Positions 7,894 through 17,056 of a stretch of 64,000 nt of DNA are shown piece by piece (the first letter of the stretch is position 1; the number at the start of each line of letters is the position of its first letter). The position numbers were made by a program, and so were the translations under genes. This DNA is from CAYWVR01 sp964461715 (GTDB lineage Bacteria > Planctomycetota > Phycisphaerae > FEN-1346). Under the pieces are notes generated by a model, which made no database searches, was not told where the DNA came from, and saw nothing but the letters and a program-made list of their open reading frames with translations. Where the stretch lies: assembly GCA_964461715.1 (NCBI GenBank), contig CAYWVR010000014.1, positions 1 through 64,000 of the forward strand. The letters are read 5' to 3'.

Positions 7894-9390
7894 CTAGTGG
7901 CTCCACTTGGAGATCTTCTTGTAGCCGTCGAGCTTGCCCTTGTCCTCTCCGTAGCATTGGAAATGGGCGTCCTTCTTCGAGACGCGTTCCTGGCGGAAGA
8001 CCATCTCCCAGAAGGCGAAGAACTTCCGCTTGAATTCGCTCCAGGAGCGGACCTTCAGCGTGTGCTTCAGAAGGAACCAGGGCCGCGAGTGGAACGCCAC
8101 GTACGCCTTGCGGGCCAGCTCGTCGATCTCGTCGTTGGTCAGGTCCGTCCAGGGGCGGGGCAGGGGGGCCTCCTCGACGTGGCCGAGGATGTATTCGCGC
8201 CAGTAGTCCTGGCCGGTGTCGCGCACGAGGTCCCGCCACATGCTCGTCCACGGCTTGGCCGTCAGCTTCGAGAACTGGACGTAGTCGAGGTCCAGGCCCT
8301 TGGCGAAGCGGACGGTCTTCTTGATGTTCTCGCGGGTCTCGCCGGGGCCGCCGATCAGGAAGAACCCCAGGGCCCGGATGCCGTGCTTGCGGGTCAGCTT
8401 GATCGTCTCGCGGATTTGCTCCAGGGTGATGCCCTTGTTGACCTTCTCGAGCATCTCCTGGTCGCCGAACTCGATGCCGTAGTAGATGCGGCTGCAGCCG
8501 GAGGCGGCCATCTCCTTGAGGAGCTCGTCGTCGACGGAGTCGACGCGGCTGCGGCAGGCCCAGGTCACGTCGAGGCCCCGCTCCTGCATGCCGCGGCAGA
8601 TGCCCATCGTCCGCTTGCGGTCGATGCAGAACTCGTAGTCGAAGATGTCGATCTCGCGGATGCCGTGCCTGTCCTGGCACTCCTGCATCTCCGCCAGGAC
8701 CGTCTCGACGCTCCGCGGGTTGTAGGCGGTGCGTCCCGCCTCGCAGAAGGTGCACTGGCGGGGGCAGCCCTTGCTGGTGACCATGACGGTGAAGTTCTTC
8801 CGTTCGGTGGGAAACTCGGCGTACAGGTCGTTCGGCAGGAGGTGTCGGGCGGGGTTCGGGTAGTCGTCGAACGTCGGCTCGGGGCCGTAGTCGGTCTGGA
8901 CGACGTCCCCGTTCCGCTTGAAGACGAGGCCGGGCACCTCGTCGAAATGCTCGCCGCCCTCGAGCTCTTCGAGAAGGCGCGGGACGGTGTGGTAGGCGGA
9001 GTTGTAGCAGCCGAAGTCGATCTCCTCCGGTATGACCGACTCGGTGGGATACACGCGGAGGTTGTAGCCGCCTACCATGACCTTGACGTTGTCGCCGAGG
9101 CCGCCCTTAAGGTATCGGATCCAGTCGAGCGTCTCGCGGAACATGTAGGTGGTCATCATGAAGCCGAGGACGTCGGGTTTCCAGGGGCGGAGCTGGGCGA
9201 GGACCTCGTCGGGCGTCAGGCGCAGCGTCCGAGCGTCGATGAGCCGGACGTCGTGGCCGGCCCGCTCGGCGATGGCCGCCACCCACGTCAAGGAGAGCGG
9301 CGGAAAGAGGCCGAAGTACCGTTGGACGATTCGCAGGTTCTCCTCGTGGAGCTTGTAGGAGAACGGATTAAAGACCAAGGCGACTTTCAT
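7894..9390 (-). CDS. Cobalamin-binding-type radical SAM protein (operon gene 1)
   Basis: ATG 9390 ('MKVALVFNPF') is chosen over an upstream in-frame start at 9408 because B12-type radical SAM proteins start at this first beta strand. It gives 498 aa. Residues 1-150 form the B12-binding-like domain, and the triad is C209, C213 and C216 ('SKGCPRQCTFCEA'). 'FLIGGPGETRENIKKT' is the usual beta-6 region. The C-terminal third ends with basic residues. This is the promoter-proximal gene of the operon, transcribed away from the TMTC-like genes across a 210-base divergent gap. Substrate is unknown. Confidence 0.85.
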   Translation of the reverse strand: MKVALVFNPFSYKLHEENLRIVQRYFGLFPPLSLTWVAAIAERAGHDVRLIDARTLRLTPDEVLAQLRPWKPDVLGFMMTTYMFRETLDWIRYLKGGLGDNVKVMVGGYNLRVYPTESVIPEEIDFGCYNSAYHTVPRLLEELEGGEHFDEVPGLVFKRNGDVVQTDYGPEPTFDDYPNPARHLLPNDLYAEFPTERKNFTVMVTSKGCPRQCTFCEAGRTAYNPRSVETVLAEMQECQDRHGIREIDIFDYEFCIDRKRTMGICRGMQERGLDVTWACRSRVDSVDDELLKEMAASGCSRIYYGIEFGDQEMLEKVNKGITLEQIRETIKLTRKHGIRALGFFLIGGPGETRENIKKTVRFAKGLDLDYVQFSKLTAKPWTSMWRDLVRDTGQDYWREYILGHVEEAPLPRPWTDLTNDEIDELARKAYVAFHSRPWFLLKHTLKVRSWSEFKRKFFAFWEMVFRQERVSKKDAHFQCYGEDKGKLDGYKKISKWSH

Positions 9391-9600
9391 GGTATCCCTC
9401 TTCGACACCGGGGGCGCGTGACATAGGCGTCATGCATGGAGTATTCGGCCAGAACGACTCGGCCCGTTTCCTTTTTCCTCTTGCTCCGAGCCCCGTTCGA
9501 CCAAATGATTATTCGGTCTTTCGGGCCGAAAAGCAAGTTGACGTCCGGCCCCTGAGCGCCTCCGGCCGCGCGGGCCTGCCCTGCAAAGGACCTGATCCGA
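9391..9600. promoter_or_regulatory. Divergent intergenic region (radical SAM operon / TMTC-like genes)
   Basis: The region must hold two outward promoters, yet neither is clear. TTGACG at 9538-9543 is a possible -35 for the plus strand, but no TAnnnT lies at the right distance. I looked for a cobalamin riboswitch, because three of the operon proteins look B12-dependent, and saw no B12 box. Confidence 0.3.
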
Positions 9601-11676
9601 GTGAACCGACCTCGCCGAAATCTTGTGGCGGCGCTGCTCGTCGCGGCGGCGCTCGTGGCCCTGGTGATGGCGATCTACCACCCCGTCCTCGGCTATGGCT
9701 TCCTCGGCTACGACCTCGACGACCAGCTTGTCGAGAATCCCGTCGTGCGCAGCCTTGCCCCGGCGAACCTGGTCCGTATCTTCACGACCCGCAACATCAC
9801 CAGCTACTATCCCTTCCGGACCCTCTCCTACGCCGTGGACCACGCCCTCTGGGGCCTGGACCCGGCGGGGTTCCACCTGACGAACCTCCTCCTGCACGGG
9901 GGGAACGTGCTCCTGGTGTTCGCCCTGCTCCTGAGGCTCCTTCCGCCGCCCGCGATCCCCGCGGACGCGCGTCCCGGCGGCCTCTGGCGGGTGGCGGCCG
10001 CGGGGGCGGGGGCCGCCCTCGTGGCGGTCCATCCACTGGCCGTCGAGCCGGTGGCCTGGATCGGGGCCCGCGAGGAACTGATCGCCACCCTCGGCATCCT
10101 CCTCGCCCTGCACGCGTTCATGACCTTCCGGTGCCGCACGGGCGGGAAGGCCGCCTGGGCCTATGCCGGGGCGGTGGGGGCAGGCGCCGTGGCGTGCGGC
10201 GGGAATGTGGTCGGCGCGATCGTCCCCGTCGTCGTCACCGCTTGGGACGCCCTCCGCGCCGGCCGGCCGGGCCTTCGGAAGACCTTCCTCGCGACGGCCC
10301 CGCTCTGGGCCCTGGGGCTGGCGGCGATCGTCCTGAAGCTCGCCGAGCCGCACGATTCGGACGTCACGGTCGAGCCGATCGGACTGGCCGCGCGCGTGCG
10401 TCTCGTCCCGTGGCTCTACGCGATGAACTGGCGGGCGTTTCTGTGGCCGACGCGGCTGGCCATCCGTTACCCGCCGATCGTACCGGAGAGCGTCCTGGCC
10501 CCCGGCGTGCTCGCGGGGTTGGGGGCGATAGCCGCGACGGTGGGGGCCGGGGTGGCCCTGGCGGTGCGGCGGCGATGGACGGCCCTGGCGGCCGTGGTCT
10601 GGTTCGTGGCGGCCCTGGCCCCGAGCGCCCAGATCCTTCCCCATCATCTCCACCGGGCCGACCGGTTCCTCTACCTTCCGCTCGCGGCCCTGGTCGTGAT
10701 GCTCGCGTCCCTGGCGGCGGGGCTGTGCTGCCGATGCCTGCGGGGGGCGGCCGTCGTGCTCGCCCTGGCCCTGGTCGCCGTCCTGGTGCCGGTGACGGCG
10801 GCCCGGCTAAAGGTGTGGAGCGACCCGGTCCGGCCGTACGTGGCGGTCGTCGAGATGTGGCCGGGCAGCGTCCTGGCGTGGCACCAGCTGGGGGTGGCCT
10901 TGGAAGACCAAGGCCGCCTGGACGCGGCAATCGCGGCCTATCGTCGCGGCATCGCCTTGCAGCCCGACTTCTCGCGCGGGCTCCACGTCACGCTGGGCGA
11001 CGCCCTGATGAAACGGGGTGACGCCGACGCCGCGACCGAGCAGTTCCGCGCCGGCCTCTTCAGCCCGCAGGAGGAAGTGGGCGGCGATCGGGCCACGACG
11101 GTCTATCCGCGGCGGCGACTGGCCGATGCCCTGCTACAGGCCCGGCGCCTGGACGAGGCGGCCCGCCAGTACGCCCGTGTCGTCGAGTTGCGGCCGAGCG
11201 ACTATGATGCCCGGTATAACCTCGGCCTGCTGCGCGTCCGGGAGGGCAGGCCGGCGCAGGCCCTGCCGCACTTCCGGGCGGCGATCGAAGCGCGGCCGGA
11301 GGACGTGTCGGCGCGGCTGAACCTGGCCAACACGCTTGTCCTCCTGGACCGCCTGGAGGAGGCCGAGGCCGAGCTGCGGCGAGCGGTCGAGGTCGCCCCG
11401 TGGCACTTCGCGGTGCACCACAACCTGGGCCGCGCCCTCGGCCGCCAAGGACGGTGGGTCGAGGCGGCGTCGGCGCTCGAGGCGGCGGCGGCGTCGGCCC
11501 CGGGACGGCTCGACGTCTTATTGGCTTTGGCTGATGCCTGGGCCCGGGCGGGGGACTTCGACCGGGCCGTCGCCGTCGCCTCCGACGCCGAGAGCCGGGC
11601 CCGGGCGGCCGGCGCCGCCGCCGTTCTCGATGAAGTCCGCGCGCGCCTCCGTCGATACAGAGACGGTGAACCGTAA
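9601..11676 (+). CDS. TMTC-like polytopic membrane protein with TPR repeats (copy 1)
   Basis: This 691-aa protein starts with GTG 9601. About ten hydrophobic segments cover residues 10-400. Then come five or more TPR units, for example 'AWHQLGVALEDQGRLDAAIA' and 'ARYNLGLLRVREGRPAQAL'. Family signs are the luminal-loop acidic motif 'GYDLDDQLVENPVVR', 'TSYYPFRTLSYAVDHALWGL', 'FHLTNLLLHG' and 'HPLAVEPVAWIGAREELIA'. Eukaryotic TMTC1-4 are GT-C type O-mannosyltransferases, so a lipid-linked sugar transferase acting outside the membrane is a reasonable guess. A paralog with the same architecture follows at 16 bases. Confidence 0.8.
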   Translation: MNRPRRNLVAALLVAAALVALVMAIYHPVLGYGFLGYDLDDQLVENPVVRSLAPANLVRIFTTRNITSYYPFRTLSYAVDHALWGLDPAGFHLTNLLLHGGNVLLVFALLLRLLPPPAIPADARPGGLWRVAAAGAGAALVAVHPLAVEPVAWIGAREELIATLGILLALHAFMTFRCRTGGKAAWAYAGAVGAGAVACGGNVVGAIVPVVVTAWDALRAGRPGLRKTFLATAPLWALGLAAIVLKLAEPHDSDVTVEPIGLAARVRLVPWLYAMNWRAFLWPTRLAIRYPPIVPESVLAPGVLAGLGAIAATVGAGVALAVRRRWTALAAVVWFVAALAPSAQILPHHLHRADRFLYLPLAALVVMLASLAAGLCCRCLRGAAVVLALALVAVLVPVTAARLKVWSDPVRPYVAVVEMWPGSVLAWHQLGVALEDQGRLDAAIAAYRRGIALQPDFSRGLHVTLGDALMKRGDADAATEQFRAGLFSPQEEVGGDRATTVYPRRRLADALLQARRLDEAARQYARVVELRPSDYDARYNLGLLRVREGRPAQALPHFRAAIEARPEDVSARLNLANTLVLLDRLEEAEAELRRAVEVAPWHFAVHHNLGRALGRQGRWVEAASALEAAAASAPGRLDVLLALADAWARAGDFDRAVAVASDAESRARAAGAAAVLDEVRARLRRYRDGEP

Positions 11677-11692
11677 GCGAGGAGCGGCCGCT

Positions 11693-13471
11693 ATGACCTC
11701 CGTGGCGTCGGAAGCGTCCTCGACGGCACAGGGCTTGCCTGCGTGGCCGACGGTGACGTCGGCCGTCGCGCTGGCGGCGGGGGTCTGGGTGATCTTCGCT
11801 CCGGTTCTCGGCTACGAGTTCGCGGGATACGACATCCAGGACCAGGTCACCGACAACCCTTTTATCCACCACCTCTCCTGGACGAACCTCGGCCGCATCT
11901 TCACGCAGAGGTACGTGACGAGCTACTACCCCGTGCGGCTCCTCTCGTTCGCGATTGACCGGGCGCTCTGGGGTCTGGACCCGCGGGGCTTCCACCTGAC
12001 GAACCTGCTCATTCATACCGCCAACGTCCTGCTGGTGTATGCTTTGGGCCTGAGAATCCGGCGGTGGACGGGCGTAAGCGGGGCGTGGGGCGTGGCCGTG
12101 GCGACGGTGGCCGCGGGTCTGTTTGCCGTGCATCCGCTGGTGGTCGAACCCATCGCCTGGGTCAGCGCCCGCGAGGAGCTCCTCATGGTCCTGGGGACCC
12201 TGGCGACGCTGCATTTCTACGCTGCCGCCCGGCGACGGTGGATCGAAGGCGGGCGAGGCGTCGGGTACTCCGTCGCTGCGGTGGTCGCGTGCCTCGTCGC
12301 CTGCGGGTCCAGTGCGATTGGGGCCGTGATTCCGGTTATGGTGACGGCTTGGGAGGTGCTGGCACCGGGGCAGCGGAAGGCGAGGAGAGTGGCGTGGACG
12401 ACGGCACCCTTCTGGGCCATCGGGGTCGCCACGTTCGTCCTCAAGGTGGCCGAGCCGCCTCCCGCCCTGCGGCCGCCCGGCTGGTCGACGGCGGAGCGCG
12501 CCCTCGCGGCCCTGATGGTTTACGCGAAGGACGCGGCGGCGATGGTCTGGCCGTACGGCCTGACGCCCATGTACCCGTCGCCGACGGCGCCGGACCCGGG
12601 CGACCCGTGGGTGTGGGTGGGCCTGGCCTTGGTTGCGGGGACCGTGGCGGCCGGGACGGCGTTGGCCCGGGCACGGTGGCGGGCGGCGCTGTGGGGGCTT
12701 GTAGCGGTGGTGGTGGCAATGCTCCCCCACCTTCAGGTCTTGGCCCACCACATTCACCGCCGCGACCGGTTCCTCTATCTGCCGCTGGCCGGTTTGAGCG
12801 TGGGGCTGGCCGCGCTCGGGGCGCAGGTCGGACGGCGTTTGCTGAGAGCGGCGGTCGTCGCGGCCGGGGCCATGGCCTTGGGCGTGTTGGCGGCGTCCAG
12901 TGCCATGAATCTGCCCGTCTGGCGCGACCCCGTGACCCTCCACACGCGGATGGTCGCCCTCAAGCCCGATCGTCCGGAGGCCCGCTGCGATCTGGGCAGC
13001 GCCCTGTCGGACGCCGGCCATCCGCGGGCGGCCGAGAAGCACCTGCGATGGGCCGTCGCCCTGGATTCGGATTACGCCCGGGCCCGATATAACCTGGGCA
13101 ACCTTTGCCTGAACCAGGGCCGCATCGAGGACGCACGGCGCCAGTACGAGCAATCGCTCGCCCGAGCGCCGGACGACCCGTATGCCCTCAACAACGATGG
13201 CATTGTGATGATTCTGATGGGCCGCGCTGACGACGCCGAGGGGGCCTTCCGCCGGGCCCTGCGAGGCTCGCCCTATCACATGTCGTCTTTGCGTAACCTG
13301 GGGCGGCTTCTGGCCACACAGGGTCGATTCGAGGAGGCCGAGGTGCTCTTGTGGGCGGCCCTCTCGATCGACCCGGCCCGCGGGCGGACGCGTCAGGAGC
13401 TGGCGGACGTGCAGGCCTGCCTGAGCGAGGGCCGGACTGCCCCCGAAGGAGATGTGCCGCATGGACCTTGA
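11693..13471 (+). CDS. TMTC-like polytopic membrane protein with TPR repeats (copy 2)
   Basis: The 592-aa protein starts at ATG 11693 with GAGGAG eight bases upstream. It repeats the copy-1 layout: 'GYDIQDQVTDNPFIHH', 'TSYYPVRLLSFAIDRALWGL', 'FHLTNLLIHTANVLLV' and 'HPLVVEPIAWVSAREELLM', then at least four TPRs ('ARYNLGNLCLNQGRIEDARR'). Copy 2 has fewer TPRs than copy 1. The Asp-Asp pair of copy 1 (DLDDQ) is Asp-Ile-Gln-Asp-Gln here, so one acidic residue is changed. If both are glycosyltransferases they may differ in activity or pair up. It overlaps the flippase gene by 11 bases. Confidence 0.8.
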   Translation: MTSVASEASSTAQGLPAWPTVTSAVALAAGVWVIFAPVLGYEFAGYDIQDQVTDNPFIHHLSWTNLGRIFTQRYVTSYYPVRLLSFAIDRALWGLDPRGFHLTNLLIHTANVLLVYALGLRIRRWTGVSGAWGVAVATVAAGLFAVHPLVVEPIAWVSAREELLMVLGTLATLHFYAAARRRWIEGGRGVGYSVAAVVACLVACGSSAIGAVIPVMVTAWEVLAPGQRKARRVAWTTAPFWAIGVATFVLKVAEPPPALRPPGWSTAERALAALMVYAKDAAAMVWPYGLTPMYPSPTAPDPGDPWVWVGLALVAGTVAAGTALARARWRAALWGLVAVVVAMLPHLQVLAHHIHRRDRFLYLPLAGLSVGLAALGAQVGRRLLRAAVVAAGAMALGVLAASSAMNLPVWRDPVTLHTRMVALKPDRPEARCDLGSALSDAGHPRAAEKHLRWAVALDSDYARARYNLGNLCLNQGRIEDARRQYEQSLARAPDDPYALNNDGIVMILMGRADDAEGAFRRALRGSPYHMSSLRNLGRLLATQGRFEEAEVLLWAALSIDPARGRTRQELADVQACLSEGRTAPEGDVPHGP

Positions 13472-14561
13472 ACGACCCTCCGCCTCCGGTTCCGATTTGA
13501 TGCCGCCCGGGGCGGGCGGCTCGCGCGTGGGCCGGCGGGTCCTGGCGCGGCACGTGGCGATGTTCGCGCTGTCGCTGGCCCTTTCGGGCGTCATCCTGGC
13601 GTTCCTGTGGTACTACAAGGGCGTCCGGTTCGACGCCCTGGCGAGCGAGTGGCACCGGGCGGCCAAGGGGCCGTTGGTGGCCACGATCCTGGCGTCGGCG
13701 GCGTTCCACGTCTTCGTCGGGGCCCACAAGCTCGCCAGCGTTCTTCGGGCTATGGGCGTCGACATCGGCTACCGCGAGGTGCTCCTCGTGCGGCTGGGGG
13801 GCGGGCCGTTGCGCGTCCTCGTGCCCCTGAAGGCCGGGGAAATGCTGAACGTCGTCTACTTCTGGCGGCACAAGCGGATGCCGTTCGGGCGGGCGTCGGG
13901 GGCGGCGGTCTTCGACCGGGGGCTGAACATCCTCGGGGCCGTCATCTGGCTGGCGGTTGGTCTGGCCCTCCTGCCGGAGGCCTGGCCCGAGACGTGGCCG
14001 AGGACGTGGGCGGTGCCGGGCCTTGCGTGGGAGGTCCCGGTCAAGGCGACGCTCTTTCTCGGGGCGGCGGCCCTATACATCGTGTTCTTCTTCTGCACGC
14101 CGATTCACGGCTGGGCGATCCGCCTGGCCGGCCGCGTGCACCCGAAGATCGGGCGGCTGGCCGAAGGGATGCTGGCTCCGCTTCGGGAGTTCTCTTTCGG
14201 ACGGAAGGTCTTCTTCACGGTCTACGGGGTCGTCTTCCAGCTCCGGCCGCTCCTGGTGTGCATGTTCCTTTTCCGCGTCTACGGCGTCCATCCGGACCTG
14301 GTGACGGTGATCGCGTACATGTCGGTGGCGGTGATCGCGGCCCACCTGCCCGGGTTCATCGCCGGGATGGGCCCGCGCGAGACGGCCATGGTGACCCTCT
14401 TCGCCGGGCTCGCCCCCGCCGCCACGCTCTTCTCGATCGGTCTCCTCCAGACCTTCACCGTCCACATCATCCCGATGCTCGTGGGCCTGCCGTGGTCGGC
14501 GTGGTTCGTGCGGCGTCTGGTGAAGCGGGAGGAGAAGCCCGCGGCGGACGAGCGTCCCTGA
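13461..14561 (+). CDS. Flippase-like membrane protein (LPG synthase TM / UPF0104 family)
   Basis: This 366-aa protein has about eight membrane helices. Its sequence fits the lysylphosphatidylglycerol synthase TM family: 'KLASVLRAMGVDIGYREVLL', 'VPLKAGEMLNVVYFWR', 'GAAVFDRGLNILGA' and 'PGFIAGMGPRETAMVTLFAG'. Members are lipid flippases or act in exporting lipid-linked glycans. ATG 13461 is preferred to ATG 13452 because AAGGAG directly abuts 13452 but lies nine bases before 13461. The reading frame overlaps the end of the second TMTC-like gene, which supports a shared transcript and a joint role in envelope glycan export. Confidence 0.78.
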   Translation: MDLERPSASGSDLMPPGAGGSRVGRRVLARHVAMFALSLALSGVILAFLWYYKGVRFDALASEWHRAAKGPLVATILASAAFHVFVGAHKLASVLRAMGVDIGYREVLLVRLGGGPLRVLVPLKAGEMLNVVYFWRHKRMPFGRASGAAVFDRGLNILGAVIWLAVGLALLPEAWPETWPRTWAVPGLAWEVPVKATLFLGAAALYIVFFFCTPIHGWAIRLAGRVHPKIGRLAEGMLAPLREFSFGRKVFFTVYGVVFQLRPLLVCMFLFRVYGVHPDLVTVIAYMSVAVIAAHLPGFIAGMGPRETAMVTLFAGLAPAATLFSIGLLQTFTVHIIPMLVGLPWSAWFVRRLVKREEKPAADERP

Positions 14562-14573
14562 CCCCCGGGACGC

Positions 14574-14601
14574 TTGCAGTTCTCCCGGTCCCCGCTAGAA
14601 T
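14574..14601 (+). promoter_or_regulatory. Putative sigma70-type promoter for the thioesterase gene
   Basis: TTGCAG (14574) and TAGAAT (14596) are separated by 16 bases, about 30 bases upstream of the start codon. The -35 begins 12 bases after the flippase stop. Confidence 0.55.
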
Positions 14602-14631
14602 CGCCTTCGCACCCCGAGGAAAGGATCCGCC

Positions 14632-15042
14632 ATGGACGAGTGGATGGCGTACTTCCGCAGGGACGGGCTCGCGCGGCACCTGGGGATGGAGCTGGTGGAG
14701 GTGGAGCCGGGCCGGGCGGTGGCCCGGATGGCGGTCCGCGACTGCCACTTGAACAGCTTCGGCATGGTCCACGGGGGGGCGATCTTCGCCTTGGCCGATT
14801 ACGTCTTCGCCGCCGCCGCCAATGCCCACGGCACGCTGGCGGTGGCCCTTCACGTCGACATCAGCTTCGTCCGACCGGGGGGGACGGGTACGCTGACGGC
14901 CGAGGCCGTCGAGCAGAACCTCGCCCGCACCACCGGCCACTACGCCGTCACGGTCTGCAGTGACGAGGGTAAGACGGTAGCCCTGTTCCAGGGGCTCGTT
15001 TACCGCAAGGGCGACCCGCTGCCCCCGGCGTCGGAGGCGTAG
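14632..15042 (+). CDS. PaaI-family hotdog thioesterase
   Basis: This 136-aa protein is a single hotdog domain. The family signature 'MVHGGAIFALADYVFAAAAN' (about residues 45-64) carries the HGG turn and the Asp on the central helix. 'FVRPGGTGTLTAEAVE' matches the third strand region. Such enzymes cleave acyl-CoA (often aryl- or hydroxybenzoyl-CoA) thioesters in the cytoplasm as homotetramers. GAGGAAAGGA lies about eight bases before ATG 14632, and a good promoter precedes it, so it is probably its own transcript. The substrate is not predictable. Confidence 0.85.
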   Translation: MDEWMAYFRRDGLARHLGMELVEVEPGRAVARMAVRDCHLNSFGMVHGGAIFALADYVFAAAANAHGTLAVALHVDISFVRPGGTGTLTAEAVEQNLARTTGHYAVTVCSDEGKTVALFQGLVYRKGDPLPPASEA

Positions 15043-15087
15043 GCGGCGGTCCGTCCCTGCCGGGTGTTTACGCAAATCATTTCCCCT

Positions 15088-15115
15088 TTGGGTTTGGGTG
15101 CCATGACGCTACACT
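15088..15115 (+). promoter_or_regulatory. Possible promoter for the SSS symporter gene
   Basis: TTGGGT (15088) and TACACT (15110) with 16-base spacing precede the symporter start by about 70 bases. The -35 is weak. Confidence 0.35.
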
Positions 15116-15186
15116 GACGCCGCCCGGTCGGAGGGGGGCGGGGGCTCAAATCCGGGGGGCAGGCACGAAGGGAGCGGACGATCCCC

Positions 15187-17022
15187 ATGCTCGCACAGGC
15201 GCTGATTGAGCTGGCAACGGTCGACTGGGTGGTCATTGCGCTGTACGCGGCGGCGATGTTCGGCATCGCCTTCTGGGCGATGCGGAAAATCCACGACTGC
15301 GGCGGGTTCCTCCTCGGCAAGCGCAAGATGGGCAAGCTGATGATGATGGCCACGACGTTCGCGGGCGGCACGAACGCGAACCATCCGATGGCCGTCGCCG
15401 CCGCCACCTTCCGCGAGGGCCTTTCGGGGATGTGGCTCAGCCTGACGTGGATGCTCATCACGCCGTTCTTCTGGATGTATCCGCCGGTGCTCCGGCGCCT
15501 GCGGATCGTGACGCTCGTGGACCTGGTGCAGCACCGCTTCGGGCGCATCATGGCCATCGTCTTCAAGATCGTGGCGATCGTCGGGACGCCGATCTCGATC
15601 GGCTTCGGCATCAAGTCGGCGGCCATCGTGCTGAAGGTGATGACGGGCGGGGCAATCTCGGAGGACATGGGGGCCCTGATCATCACCGTGCCGACCATCG
15701 TCTATGCGCTGATGGGTGGGGTGGTGGCCGCGTACGCGACGGACGTGTTCCAGGGCCTGCTGATCATCGTCCTCTCGTTCCTCCTGATCCCGTTCGCCAT
15801 CTCGCAGGCCGGGGGCGTCGCGCCTCTGGACGCGGCGATCTCGGACGAGCTCACGCACCTGATTGCCGCCGAGGGCGGCCAGGGCTTTGGTTTCTGGTGG
15901 ATTCTGTGGTTCATGATCGGAATCCTCTTCTCGGCGCCCGTGTCGACGGGGGGCGGGGCGTCGGCGGCTCGGAACGAGTTCGCGGCCCGGAGCCAGGTCT
16001 TCGGCCTCGTTTGCAAGCGGTTCTGTACGGTGGGCTGGGGGTTTGTGGGCCTGTTTGCTCTGGCCCTGTTCACGGGCAACGAGCACCTCTTCGCGAACCC
16101 CGACGACGTCTTCCCGGTGGCGGCGGGGGAGCTCCTGCCGCCCGTCCTCCGGGGTCTGATGGTGGCTTCGATGCTGGCCGCGGTGATGTCGAGCCTGGAC
16201 GGGATGATGATCGGGTTCTCGGGCATGATGGTGCAGAACATTTACCGCGAGTACTTCGTCAGGAGGGGCTCCGCGAAGCACTACTTCGTGGCGGCCCGGA
16301 TCTTTGCCGTCGTCGGCGTTCTGACGGGCGTGTGGGTGGCCACAGGCATCACGAGCCTCGTCAACTTCGCCACCTTCATGGAGCCGTTCAACAGTCTGAC
16401 AGGGGTGGCAATCCTGGTGGCGCTGCTGTGGCGGCGGACGACGGCCTGGGGGGCGATTGCCAGCGTTTTGGTCATGTTCCCCCTGTTCTTCATCCTGAAC
16501 CGCACCGAGCTCCTGGAGGGTGTCTACTCCCTGCCGTGGGGCATCCGCCAGGCCACGGAGGGCCTCCAGTACGTCTACGCCTCCGTCGGCCACATCGTAG
16601 CCATCGAGCCGGGGGGGGGCGTCTTCCTGCCCGTCCAGATCAAGAATCCGCTCTACCTGATCCCGGGCCTTATCACCATTGTGGTGGTGTCGCTTCTGAC
16701 GAGGCAGCACAACAAGCGCGAGGTGGACCTTTTCTACGCCCGTCTCGACACGCCCCTGGGGGAGGAGCATCGCCTCCGCGAGATGGGATTCCGCGAGGAC
16801 GACCTCGAGCGGCTCGACCGCGAGGTCATCACCGTCGAGGCCCAGGACCATGACATCTCGCGGCGGCTACTGCTGGTGGACCTGTTGCGTCTGCCGTGGC
16901 TCATCGCCCGGGGCGAGGCCCGGTTCTGGGACTATAAGTGGGACTGGATCGGCCTCGTGGCCAGCATCGTCTTCGTGATCCTCTTCATCCTCGGGGTCAA
17001 CTGGCTCGGGTCGTTCTTCTAG
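15187..17022 (+). CDS. Sodium:solute symporter (SSS family)
   Basis: The 611-aa protein has about 13 membrane helices. SSS hallmarks are 'FLLGKRKMGKLMMMATTFAGG', 'PPVLRRLRIVTLVDLVQHRF', 'ALMGGVVAAYATDVFQGLL' and 'MLAAVMSSLDGMMIGFSGM'. A hydrophilic stretch of about 60 residues near the C-terminus (about 520-580) precedes a last helix. SSS proteins carry sugars, amino acids or carboxylates with Na+. ATG 15187 has GGAG 12 bases upstream, a long spacing. No catabolic partner lies next to it, so the solute cannot be inferred. Confidence 0.85.
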   Translation: MLAQALIELATVDWVVIALYAAAMFGIAFWAMRKIHDCGGFLLGKRKMGKLMMMATTFAGGTNANHPMAVAAATFREGLSGMWLSLTWMLITPFFWMYPPVLRRLRIVTLVDLVQHRFGRIMAIVFKIVAIVGTPISIGFGIKSAAIVLKVMTGGAISEDMGALIITVPTIVYALMGGVVAAYATDVFQGLLIIVLSFLLIPFAISQAGGVAPLDAAISDELTHLIAAEGGQGFGFWWILWFMIGILFSAPVSTGGGASAARNEFAARSQVFGLVCKRFCTVGWGFVGLFALALFTGNEHLFANPDDVFPVAAGELLPPVLRGLMVASMLAAVMSSLDGMMIGFSGMMVQNIYREYFVRRGSAKHYFVAARIFAVVGVLTGVWVATGITSLVNFATFMEPFNSLTGVAILVALLWRRTTAWGAIASVLVMFPLFFILNRTELLEGVYSLPWGIRQATEGLQYVYASVGHIVAIEPGGGVFLPVQIKNPLYLIPGLITIVVVSLLTRQHNKREVDLFYARLDTPLGEEHRLREMGFREDDLERLDREVITVEAQDHDISRRLLLVDLLRLPWLIARGEARFWDYKWDWIGLVASIVFVILFILGVNWLGSFF

Positions 17023-17056
17023 GGTCCCGGCCGCCGGTGGCCCCGGGGGGCGTCCC

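Noticed and set aside
6682..9426. A 914-codon plus-strand open frame opposite two radical SAM genes
   Set aside because: It shows no family motif, while the minus strand encodes intact CxxxCxxC enzymes.
9391..9600. Cobalamin riboswitch in front of the B12-type radical SAM operon
   Set aside because: No B12-box sequence or matching fold elements were found in the 210 bases.
11060..13594. An 844-codon minus-strand frame over the second TMTC-like gene
   Set aside because: It is a composition shadow with Arg/Pro/Gly-rich, motif-free translation opposite a clear membrane protein.
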